Assembly (NCBI GenBank): GCA_965240325.2 | Contig: OZ251235.1 | Span: 1,984,001-2,048,000, forward strand | Direction of reading: 5' to 3' | Length of the DNA stretch: 64,000 bases | Source of the DNA: Rebecca billardiae RCC1528 | Lineage: Eukaryota; Haptophyta | Shown: positions 27,905-37,923 of the stretch, piece by piece | How positions within the stretch are numbered: position 1 is the stretch's first letter | Layout of the letters: the number at the start of each line of letters is the position of its first letter | The notes under the pieces: generated by a model | The model's input: the letters and a program-made list of their open reading frames with translations, nothing else | Database searches by the model: none | Told to the model about the DNA's origin: nothing | Made by a program: the position numbers and the translations under genes

Positions 27905-29586
27905 GGCTGAGGGCGGGCGGGCGGGCGGGCGGGCGGCAGGCGGGCTTCCGCTGTCTGCCCCGGGGCCGCGGCCGCCGCCGGCTCTCGCACTGGCAGCGTG
28001 CGCCACCCCTGCTCCGTCGTCATGGTGAGGCCGAGACCGGCGCTGAGTCTCCAAGTCCAACTAATGCTGCAAGATGGCGATGCGCCGAGCCTGCAGGCAG
28101 TGCAGGCCCAGCGGGCCGCGGCCTAGAATAGTCCGACTAGTCCGTGTCCGCCTGTCTGGCACCGCGCGGCCCGTGCCCGTGACAGGCGGGACGGGAATGA
28201 CTCGGCATTGCGTGCCGTCCAAGCTGCATGAATGAGCTGTCTTGTAAGTTGTATCATTACTGTATATTATTTTATAACTATATCAGTCGTATCCCCTTTA
28301 TAATAGGCCTTACTCCGCAGTAGTCTGCTTCGATCTATACGAAGCAGCAGATTTGGGTGGGCGGCGGCGTGGGAGCGCTGGGCGCGCAGGTAGACGGCGC
28401 GAGCGGGCGCGCGCACGCTTGGGGGCATCTTTGGGACCATACCCATCGATGACCCGAGCCTCGCCGCCACCGCCCTTCCCCTTCTCCCGTGCCACGGCGT
28501 CCAGACGGAGTGCCAAACGAGCGTTTGAACATGCCACGAAGCAGATTTGGAATGGTGCTCAAACCGCTGCGGAGGTGATCATCAGGCCGCTGCGTGAGGC
28601 TGGGAGGGGTATCATAACATAATGAATGACAGTCGTCACCCGTGCGCCGGTCGGTAGGCTGCTACTCAGCGCCCGTAGGCTCGTACGCTGCACCTCGAGC
28701 TCAAGATCCCTCACCGTGGGCTCCGCGCGAGTGACACTGAGCACGAGGAGGGTGTACTTGCGAGGGGTACACGCGTCGCGCCTGCGATCGACGCCAAGAC
28801 AAGCGAAGAAGCGATACCACCAGTCCCGCCAAGCGCCTGCCTGACTTGCACTCGGTGTACACACCGCGTGCGGCGTGCCGCAAGGGAAGGAGCCCGACCC
28901 GTGCCTCAGCGTGTCCCGCGCGACTGGCTGGTGGGCACTTTCAGCGTGATCGGTCATGCGAACGCGCGCAGAGTAACGCGCGCAGTATGTACACTGTCTA
29001 CAATCATCTTTGTCGGTCGCCCACGTGCTTGAAGCGGCTGCAAGGAGTGCAGCCGGGTGTCGCGGGCCAGTCGAGCGCCCAGCCAGCACGACGGCAGCTC
29101 GGCGCCGCCGCGCGTTGCCATCGTGGAGGCGGTGAAGCTGGAGGTACTAGGCTGGCGGCTGTCTGAGGGTAGCTAGACCATGCCTGGACACTGTCAAGCC
29201 GTGTTCAACGCCCAGGCGCGCGTGGGTGGGCCGCAAAGCGCGCGCAGCGGCCGCCGTCAAATCTGCTTCCATACGAAGCAGATTGAACTGCGGTACCCTC
29301 ATAAGGGGATAAACGCGGCATCCAGAGTCCAGTATCTTCTAAATGGTCAATATCTATTGATGGACAGCGGTTTACGCCTTTTATTAAACTGTCAAGATCA
29401 TAGATTCATAGTACTAGTAGATGAGCCGCGGCGGTGGATGAACAGTCTACTTCAATTACTACTACAGCATAAGCGGAAACGGCGTTCAATTCATTATTCA
29501 GGCTCCACCAAGGGGCCAGATTGCGCGCCACCAGCTTGCACAGCGTCGCGTCAGGTTGCCGTGTTCCCCGTTCGTCACGCCCGAGG
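27905..29586. other. Gene-poor region with repeats
   Basis: No gene can be supported. It opens with a GGGC tandem run (27911-27937, G-quadruplex potential). Three copies of a GAAGCAG(CAG)ATTTGG-related motif lie at 28324-28355, 28536-28550 and 29260-29284; the first and last form hairpins with the arm TCTGCTTC. A minus-strand frame at 28559-29089 (176 aa) has fairly normal composition but no recognisable domain. The right end holds the metalloprotease promoter. Confidence 0.45.
29260..29284. repeat. Hairpin with AATCTGCTTC arms
   Basis: Ten-base perfect arms (AATCTGCTTC at 29260-29269, GAAGCAGATT at 29275-29284) flank a 5-base loop. A related hairpin lies at 28324-28355. Confidence 0.7.
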
Positions 29587-32500
29587 ATGATGCGCTGCGC
29601 GGCGTGCGTGCTGTTGAGTCTGTCGCCGGCGCTCGCGGCGGAGCACCACTCTCTCGGCCGGCCGGTGCTCCGCGACTGGAGCGCGGTCTCCGACCTGCGC
29701 GCCCGCCCGCACGGCCCGGCGTCCGAGCGGCTGCACCTCTCGTTCACGGCCAAGGGGCGGTCGCACAGCCTGAACCTGACTCACGTGGACGACTGGCCGG
29801 CGGACGCTCGGGTGACGATCGTGCGCTCCGGCGTGCGCGAGGACGTGCCGCCGCCCCGGCTCGCGACGTACGCCGCGGTCGGCCGCGACGGCCGCACGCA
29901 CGCCCGTGCCGTCCTCCTCCCCGGCGGCAAGGTGCGCGTCGCCGTGCGTGACGGCGATGATGTGCTCACGGTTGCGCACAGCTCGGCACGCACTCTGCTG
30001 CGCGGCGGCGCGGAGGCGCCCGAGGTCGTCGCGTACCACACGCGCGACGTGGACCTCGGCTTCGCCGACGACGCGCTCGAGCCCGGGCACGAGCTCCTGT
30101 CCGGCGCGCTCGCCGCCGCGAACGGCGCGCACCGCGGTCACGGCCGGCGCCTCAAGCGCTTCGGGAGCTGCCCGGGCTCGAAGCACAGGCTGGTGATGGG
30201 CGTGGTGCTCGACAGTCTGTTCACCGGCACGGTGGAGGGCGCGCTCGCCGAGTTCGCGCAGATCCTCGCGAGCGCCAACCTCGTGTACGAGGACCAGCTC
30301 AACCTGCGGCTCGTCGTGGACAACCTGATCGTGTTTGAGGGACACTCGCCGCCCGGCGACCCGAGCCTCCCGCCCAACTTCCAGAACGGCGGGCTGCCCT
30401 CGTCGGACAACCTGTGCCGGACCGAGGCGGACAGCTCGATCGACTCGAGCGAGCTCCTCGGCGCCTTCACCTCGTGGGCGAGCTCGCGCGCGCCCAGCCG
30501 CACCCTGTGGCACCTGCTCACCGGATGTGACGTACCCGGCTCGACGGCCGGGCGCGCGTACACCGGAGTCACGTGCGGCAGCCCGGCCAACACCGCCTGG
30601 ACGTCCGACATCGGCGCGGCGACGTGGCTGGTCTTCGCGCACGAGGTGCGCGCGCCCGCGACCCGCGCCCGCGCCGCCGCCCGCGCGCGCCGCCGCGGCC
30701 GCGTGCGCGCCGCCGCGAGCGGCGGCGCCCCAGCGCGCGCGCGCTGCTGACCGACCGCGCGGCGCGCGTCGGCACGCTCTGGTACTGCCCCCGCGGCGTG
30801 CGCGCACAGGTGGGCCACAACCTCGGCGCGAGCCACGTGCCGACGAGCACGGGCCTCGGCATCATGAACCCGTCCGTGTCCAACACGCCCTCCTTCCACG
30901 CCGCCTCGGAGAGCCGGCTCTGCGGCCACGTCAACTACATGATCGGCGCGGGCTGCGTCACAGCCGACACGGGCGCTGGGCCAGTGCAGAGCGTGACGGT
31001 TCACGAGGATTTCGCGGAGCCGTGCCAGCCGAGCGACAGCTACGAGCTCATCGCGCGCGCGAACGTCCACCCGGAGTCGGGCACCACCTACATTGGCAAC
31101 TGGTACCAGGTGCCCGTGCGCGTGCAGGTGGGCGGCCTGCTGCCCGCGGACGGCGTCGGCGCGAACGAGAGCACCTGCAGCCCGCAGCTGCCGAGCGTGC
31201 AGGGCGCGGCGGAGTGGGCGTGGTTTGAACTCGAGTGCTACCGGCAGGACTTCACCGCGGTCGCGTTCCGCGGCGGGGTGGTGCGCGTTAGCGTGGACGC
31301 CGGCACGCCCGGCGACTGGTTCCCCGTCGCGTACTGGCCGGACTTCTCCCTCGAGCCCCGGATCACGATGTCTGTGAGTCTCTTTGTCGTCGACGGCGCC
31401 GGGCGGGTGGTCGCAGACGCAGAGGCGTCTTGCATCGTGCTCAACGCGTACGCGCAGGCGGTGGGCTGCACGACGGGCGAGATCGAGATCGGACCCGCGT
31501 GCGAGTCCTCGCCGCTGCCGCCGCCGCCGACACCGCCGACTCCGCCCACTTCGCCGCCGCCGAGCGCGCCGCCGCCGCCGCCGAGTCCGCCCAGCCCGCC
31601 GCCACCGAGTCCGCCGAGCCCGCCGCCGCCGAGCGCGCCGCCGCCGCCGCCGAGTCCGCCCAGCCCGCCTCCACCGAGTCCGCCGAGCCCGCCGCCGCCG
31701 CCACCGCCTCCCTCGCCTCCACCCTCGCCTACACCTCCGCCCTCGCCTCTGCCTTCGCCTCCGCCCTCGCCTCCGCCCTCGCCTCCGCCCTCGCCTCCGC
31801 CCTCGCCACGGCCGCCGCCGGGCGCGGCGCAGACCAGCTCCTCCGCCTCCTCCTCGTCCGACGGCGGCGGCGACGACGACGACGGCGACGGCGACGAATC
31901 GTCGAGCGACCCGTGGTCCGCGGGCAGCCGCGTCGAGGTGGCCGCGCAGATCACGCTCAGCGGCACCGTCGAGGGCTGGCGGAGCGCGGCCAAGCGCGAC
32001 AGCCTGTGCGGCGCGATCGCGCGGCCACTTGGCATCGGGCGCGAAGACTGCCGGGTGGATGAGGTGATTGCCGGCTCCGTCGTGGTCGCCTTCACGGTCG
32101 TGCAGGGCGAGTCGTACGACGACGCGACGCCGGTCGCGGACAAGCTGCTCTCCGTCAGCGTGCAGAGCGCGCTGCGCGAGACCATCCCCGCGGAGACGGG
32201 CGAGAGCGTGCTCGCCGACCCAACCGTCGAGTCTGTGCACGAGTACGAGGGGCAGGGCCAGAGCGCGGTGGTGAGCCGCCGGAGCGGCTTCCTGCCCGAG
32301 GCGACCGTGATCGCGGTCGGTGCCGCGGCCGGCGCCGTCGGCCTCTGCCTCGTGGTCGGCGCTGTGCTCGCCATCAGGTGGTGGCGCCGTCGCGCGGCCG
32401 GCGGCCCCGACAGGCAGCGCGCGGATGGCGTTGGCGACGTAGTCCACGTGACTGTCACGGCGGCGACGCGGACGCCCAGGTGGTCTGCGGCGTCCGCGGC

Positions 32501-32693
32501 GCAGAAGGCCCCCGCCGCCGCTCCGCAGCCGCCCAGGCAGCTGGAAGAGCCTCGAGCGGCGGCCGCTGGCCCGCCGTCGGCGGCCGCACCCAAGCTCTTC
32601 GCTTGGCCGTTTGCGAGCAACCGCCAGCAGCGTGGCGCGGTGCCAGCAGGGTCGTCGGCAACACCCGTCGTCGCGATTAGCGGCGTGGTGTGA
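29587..32693 (+). CDS. Transmembrane metzincin (ADAM/reprolysin-like) metalloprotease
   Basis: Exons 29587-30645 and 30810-32693 give 980 aa. Residues 1-18 are a signal peptide (CAACVLLSLSPALA). A pro-domain-like region (20-200) is followed by the catalytic domain from about residue 200 (HRLVMGVVLDSLF). The zinc motif HEVGHNLGASH is split by the intron exactly between HE and VGH, and a downstream Met in GIMNPS supplies the Met-turn. A beta-rich region follows, then a long Ser-Pro-Pro-Pro tract (nt 31506-31815), as in hydroxyproline-rich algal glycoproteins. Beyond it lie a conserved extracellular-type domain (about 790-890), one membrane helix (VIAVGAAAGAVGLCLVVGAV) and a cytosolic tail. The enzyme probably cleaves cell-surface or matrix proteins; gametolysin-like roles are only an analogy. 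Confidence 0.85.
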
Positions 32694-32956
32694 GAATGGC
32701 CGACGATAAGATTTGCAGCGCGGCCCGATCCGCCTTGGTTACAACCTTGAACCTATGCTTACTACGCGTCTCTGATGTATGTCTCTGACGGTCACTGCTG
32801 TGCGCGTGGGCTCGAGTGACACACGGGGCCGCGACTGGCCGGGGAAAGTGATGCTGGGTAACTCACAGTCGTTTGTAAACTACTAAGAATAAGAGACGCA
32901 CACAGCTCAGGCAGGCGAGATACGTCGTCTCAGAATCTCAGGACGATCGGGCTGTG
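32694..32956. promoter_or_regulatory. Promoter interval of the SRCR gene, with a dispersed repeat
   Basis: 263 bp between tandem genes. It includes the repeat at 32885-32921, which also occurs inverted near 42.7 kb and lies about 36 bp upstream of the start codon here. Confidence 0.4.
32885..32921 (+). repeat. Dispersed repeat, copy 1
   Basis: AAGAATAAGAGACGCACACA followed by GCTCAGGCAGGCGAGAT. The complement of 42686-42724 is the same apart from a two-base insertion (GCATACACAG). Similarity extends outward into a TTTAC or TAAAC-AC-TA patch in both. Confidence 0.8.
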
Positions 32957-34717
32957 ATGCAGCGATTTCATCGCCGCGATTTGTCCGGTGCCGGTTGCCG
33001 TGCAAGCCGGCGCCGGCTGGCGCCGGTCCATGCTGGGATCAGCAGGATGCGCGACGGGCGCCGCGATCGCGCGCATGCAAGGCGCAGGCAAGGGCAAGGT
33101 GTGGCGCTCGCCTTGAGCGCACTCGCGCTCGTGGCGGTGGGCGCACTCCTGCTGTGGCTAGATCTGGGCTCGCACGTGGTACCACCCCACTCGCACCACA
33201 GCCGCCGGGCGACGCGACGCGACGCGCGCAACTCGCGCCAGGCGCACAAGAGCGAAAACCGAGACGAGAAGCGCAGCGACCGGCACAAGCCGGACGCGAG
33301 CAAATCGGCGGACGAGATGTGGGCGTCGTCGTGCAAGCTGGGCGACTGGATGAAGCTGGGCAAGTGCAAGCACGGCTTCAGCACCCCTGGCTGCTCTGAA
33401 GGGTACCACACTTGGTTCGAAGCCGGCTGCCTCTGCGACTACAGCGCGTACCCGTGGGGCTTCCTGCCCAAGGACATCACGCCGGTGGGCTTCACCTGGG
33501 CGCTGATGAAGACGAACATCAGCTACGCGCAGATCGCCAGCCAGAGCGGCTGCATGGAGCAGCTCGACGACTGCAACGCGCCGCGCGAAGGAGACGTCCG
33601 GCTGGATGCGTACGGCCATGGCACGCTCGAGCTCTTCACCTCGAGGCGGTGGCGGCGGGTGGTGGGCGAGGTGGACAACGAGACGGCGTACGCGCAGTGC
33701 ACGCGGCTAGGTGCGCGCCCCCGCCGAGCGTGCGCGCGCGCCGCCCTGCGCGGCGCGCATCGCGCGCGCGCGCGCCGTGCTCAGCCGGCGCGGCATGCCA
33801 TTACTGAGCGCGCCTCCCCGCGTCGCCGGCCGCCGCGCGCCGCGCGCGCAGGCTTCACGCAGGGTGGGCTCGCGGACTCGGCGGACATCGTGACGTTCGA
33901 CTCGCAGAGCATGGTGCTCGTCAACGCGCCGTGCGAGGCAGGCAACGCGCTCGACAGCTGCGTCAGCCGCGCGCGCCATCACTCGGGCAGGGCGAAGCTG
34001 CTGCGGCTCGCATGCACGCACGACGGCCCAGCCGGCTGTTTCATCGCGCGTAACGGCCGGCGCGAGTGCGTGGTGGGGAAGCGCACGTACAACCGCACGT
34101 CGGCGCTGCCCGCGAGCGCGCCGAGCTTCGCGTGCGGCACGAGCGGCAGCGGCTTCCTCGCCAAGCCGCCGCTGATCGAGCAGAAGCCGCCGCAGGCGGA
34201 GGAAGGCGGGATGGACGATGCCGCGTGCCACTCGCTGTTTGAGAATGTTCTCGCGCGCTGCGGCACGGCGGACCAGTCGAGCAGCCGGTGGCCGAGCAGG
34301 CAGATGTGCAGCGACGGCTGCCACGACACGATCCTGCAGGCGATCCTCGCCGAGGCGTGCCACGTCACCGTCGTCGACTCGACGTGGGGCGCAACCTTTG
34401 GCGGCGCGATCAAATCGCATGCTGAGATCCTTTACAACCAGTGCGGGCGCGACCTTTGGCAGACGGCCGCTGTCTCGGTCTCACTGTACGAGGGGTGCAT
34501 GGACCTGCTGATCGACATGTGGAAGAAGTGCCAGGAGGACTCGCAGAAGCACCTGTGCAGCGACTCGTGCGCCGAGCGCGTGAATGACGCGATGCGCGCC
34601 GAGTCGTGCTACGACATGCACTACTTCCGGCGCGACTCGAAAACGTTCCGCGGGCACGTCGAGATCATGCGCGAGCTCAGAATACGCGTGTGCCAGCAGC
34701 CCAGGGGCTGGAGCTGA
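32957..34717 (+). CDS. SRCR-domain type II membrane protein
   Basis: Exons 32957-33710 and 33852-34717 join (intron GTGCGC to GCGCAG) to 539 aa from ATG at 32957. ATG at 33047, just before the basic stretch, is a possible alternative start. A basic N-terminus precedes one membrane helix (VALALSALALVAVGALLLWL, about 48-68), so most of the protein is lumenal or extracellular. A Cys-rich stretch (CKLGDWMKLGKC, SGCMEQLDDC) is followed by an SRCR-like domain at about 215-320: VRLDAYGHGTLELF, WRRVVGEVDNETAYAQC, LGFTQGG and a final LLRLACT. The C-terminal 160 residues hold regularly spaced Cys pairs of an unknown lumenal module. SRCR domains bind ligands or glycans; the function here is unknown. Confidence 0.7.
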   Translation: MQRFHRRDLSGAGCRASRRRLAPVHAGISRMRDGRRDRAHARRRQGQGVALALSALALVAVGALLLWLDLGSHVVPPHSHHSRRATRRDARNSRQAHKSENRDEKRSDRHKPDASKSADEMWASSCKLGDWMKLGKCKHGFSTPGCSEGYHTWFEAGCLCDYSAYPWGFLPKDITPVGFTWALMKTNISYAQIASQSGCMEQLDDCNAPREGDVRLDAYGHGTLELFTSRRWRRVVGEVDNETAYAQCTRLGARPRRACARAALRGAHRARARRAQPARHAITERASPRRRPPRAARAGFTQGGLADSADIVTFDSQSMVLVNAPCEAGNALDSCVSRARHHSGRAKLLRLACTHDGPAGCFIARNGRRECVVGKRTYNRTSALPASAPSFACGTSGSGFLAKPPLIEQKPPQAEEGGMDDAACHSLFENVLARCGTADQSSSRWPSRQMCSDGCHDTILQAILAEACHVTVVDSTWGATFGGAIKSHAEILYNQCGRDLWQTAAVSVSLYEGCMDLLIDMWKKCQEDSQKHLCSDSCAERVNDAMRAESCYDMHYFRRDSKTFRGHVEIMRELRIRVCQQPRGWS

Positions 34718-35539
34718 CGGCCGGCGGGCCCGCGTCGAAAAGAGAGCCGGCGCGCGCGATGCGAGCAGCATGCGCTGCGCTCCGGGGATCCGACAGATCT
34801 ATCGATGGGCAGATGGCATGGCACCGGCGGCGGGCTACTCTGCAAACCGAACGGCGCAACGCGTCACACGGAGTATAGACCGAGACGCGGCCCCGAGCTG
34901 GCACGCCGCAGTCCGCACGGGGGACGGGCACGGGCTGACGCTAACTACCCCACTACGGGCGCGCGGCTCCACCGCCTGTATCGTGGGTGGCATCATCGAC
35001 GAAATTATTACGATGACGCTGAATAATATATATAGCTATAAATATATATTATTGGCAATAATACTATATGTATTGCAATATATATAGCTATATATATATT
35101 TGTAATAATTTAAGTAATAAGGATGACGTGGTATGCAACGGGCAAGTGTCAGGCTCAGAGTGCAGCATATACTTTTAATAATCATCATATGGTCCGGCGA
35201 TATCCGCGGCCGCCGGCCGCCGGTCGGGGCCCCGCGGACCGCGGCCCGTGGCCCGTGCCGCAGTAGGGCGGAGCGGGAGCGCACAGCGGCGTGGAGCCCG
35301 GGCGGCGCGCTCAAGAATCTTCGCGTCCGACTTGCGGGCGGACTTGGCGCGCCGTGCTTCGAGACGCCAGCAATGGTCGGCGTCGAAGCCAGGTACGTGC
35401 TGTAGTTAGCGTGCCGCGGCTGAGCGCGATCGAGTAACTGGGGGGAGGCTGGCAGCGTGCGCGCGGCGGCGCTGGCGGTGGCTCGCCACCGAGCGTCGCG
35501 AGGGGCTCGGCGGCTCGAGCCGCGCGCCGTCAGCCGCGC
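34718..35539. other. Gene-poor region with AT-rich island
   Basis: No supported gene in 822 bp between convergent genes. The AT-rich island at 35024-35125 stands out. The rest is GC-rich with chance frames. Confidence 0.5.
35024..35125. repeat. AT-rich palindromic island
   Basis: About 100 bp almost free of G and C. It contains repeated TATATAGCTATA-type palindromes (near 35030-35042 and 35081-35096) and can form several hairpins. Such islands are conspicuous in this GC-rich window. Confidence 0.75.
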
Positions 35540-37878
35540 CTAGCCCTCGACGGCGAGGCCCAGCGCCGCCGCCGAGCTCCCCGTGCGCGACGCCGTCTTG
35601 GCGAAGGCGCACAGCTTGCCCACGTCGACCGAGTTGAAGGCGCACGCGCGCAGCCGCGCGCGCACGTGCGCGGTGAGCGCGTGACACACAGCGAGCTCGT
35701 CCTTAGCGGGCGTCACCCACGCAGGCGCCTCGCTCGGCTTGCGCCGGCGCGCGCGCTCCACGCGCCGCCGCGCCAGCTCCGTGTCAAAGAGCCGCTCGAG
35801 GTAGAGCAGCTGCGTGTGCAGCGCGCGCGCGCTCACCTCCGGCTGCATGCGCGAGCGGCAGCGCGGCGCGACGCAAGCCTGGCATGGCCCCCGAGCGCGG
35901 CGGCGCGGCGGCGGCGGTGTCGCGGCGGCGGCGGGCGGTGAGTTGACGCGTGCGGCGGCGTGTCGCGCTCGCGGGGCGGCGGGTCGCGCTCTGGCGCGCG
36001 CGCGTACGGGGAAGACGGGCTGGCCGTTCTCGTCGGTGGAGACGTACGCGGAGAGGCAGCGCGTGCGCTCGCCGCACGACACCTCCTCGCAGACGAGCGC
36101 CGACTGCGCGGCACGGGCGCGGCGCCGGAGGCGGAGGGACGGCGCGGCGCGGCGCTCGGAGCGGTGAGCGAAGGCGGCGGGCTTGTGGCGGAGCGCGGTC
36201 CGCCATCGCGCACGCGCGCACGCACGCGCACGGAGGGCGGTGCGGCCGTGCGCGCACCGTGTAGTACGCCTTCTCCGCGGCGCGCATGGCGAGCGTGATC
36301 GCGTTGTGCAGAGCGGTGCCATCGTAATTCTCACCGCAGGCCTCACACCGGAGTGACGGGTGCGAGCCGTCGCGCGAGGCGACGGCGGAGCACACCGAGC
36401 GCGCGGGCGCGACGGCGCGGCACGCGGCGCAGCCGAGCTGCAGCGGGCGCACGTCCTTGAAGCGCGACTCGTCGTCCTCCGGCGCGGTGCCGTACACCTC
36501 CTCGCCGCCGTCCGCGGCCGCGCCGCCCGCGCCGGGCGCGGCGCTGTGAAACTTACTCGGGTCAAGCCCAAGACACTCGGCGATGCGCGCCGAGTCTGTG
36601 CCCTCGATGGGCTCGCACAGCCGCGCGACGGGCGGGTGGATCTGGTTGGCGAGGTACCAGTCGCGGTCGATCTCGAGCCCGCCGTCCGCCTCGAGCACCA
36701 CCTTCGGGTGCCGTGCGCGCTCGGCGATGGACTTGCCCACCGCGGGCGGCGGCGGCGGCGGCGGCGGCGCGGCGCCGTCCGCGCCGTCGGCGGGCGGCGG
36801 CGCCGCCGCCGCCGCCTCCTGCGGCGCGCACACGACGTACTCGACGATCGAGCCGGCGGCGACGGACTCGCCGCGCGCGATCTGCTGCAGCGCCACCTGC
36901 ACGTGCGGCTGGTTCTTCGCGTCGGGGTAGTCCGCCGGCGCCTTGGTCAGCCCCTTGGTGATGGTGTAGGCCTCAATGGGCAGCTTGTTGGCGCGCACCG
37001 ACGCGGCGACCGTGCGCAAGTACTCGTGGACCGCCTCGACGATCTCCTCGCGCGGGCGGGCGGAGAGGATGAGGTCGAGCACGGCGGAGCCCACGTCGCG
37101 CGACAGCGTGCACCAGTCGCGGCGCACCAGGTCCAGCCCCTTCGTCTCGCGCTCGCACACGATCGTCGGCGCGCCGCCGGGCGCGGCGGGCGGCCCCTCG
37201 CTGACGACGACGCGCGCCGCGTACTTTTTCTTCTTGAGTAGCAGCATCATCTGGAAGATGCCGTCGACCTCGATCTCGAGGCAGCGGTACAGCTTGTTCA
37301 CCTCGCGCTTGAGCGCGCCCGCCATCTGCTTCGCCTCGCCCAGCGCGTCCGTGCGCGAGTGGATCATGATCGAGTCGGTGTCTCCATAGATCACCTCGAG
37401 CCCCAAGCCTTCTGCGATGTCAACCGTCCTCTGGAGCGTCGCGCGGCCGGTCGTGCAGATCAGCTCGGCGATGGGCCGCGCGAAGAAGCGCGAGCCGGCG
37501 AAGCCGAGGCAGCCGTACATCGAGTTGGCCATGATCTTGAGCGCCTTCTGCCGGATGTCCAGCTGCTTCAGCTTCGCCGGCTCGCTCGTCTGCTTGAGCA
37601 GATTCTTGACCACCTTGCGCTTGGCGACGATTGAGTGGATGAGCCGCGGCAGCACGCCGGGCTCCGCGCCCTGCTCGGGGAGCGACGCGGGCGGCAGGCT
37701 GCCGTCCTCGAGCGGGCGCGGGCGGGAGACCGTGGTGAAGCACAGGTTGTACTCCTGCACGATCGACGGGTACAGCGAGTTGAAGTCGAGCAGCAGCACG
37801 AACTTGTCGTACAGCCCGCGCTTGGGCTCGAGCACGAGGCCGCCCGCGTACGCCGGCTTGCGCCGCGCGGACGTGGAC

Positions 37879-37923
<45 letters not shown>

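Noticed and set aside
28559-29089. 176-codon minus-strand frame with fairly normal composition
   Set aside because: No recognisable domain, no intron or neighbour support; kept only as a remark on the gene-poor region.
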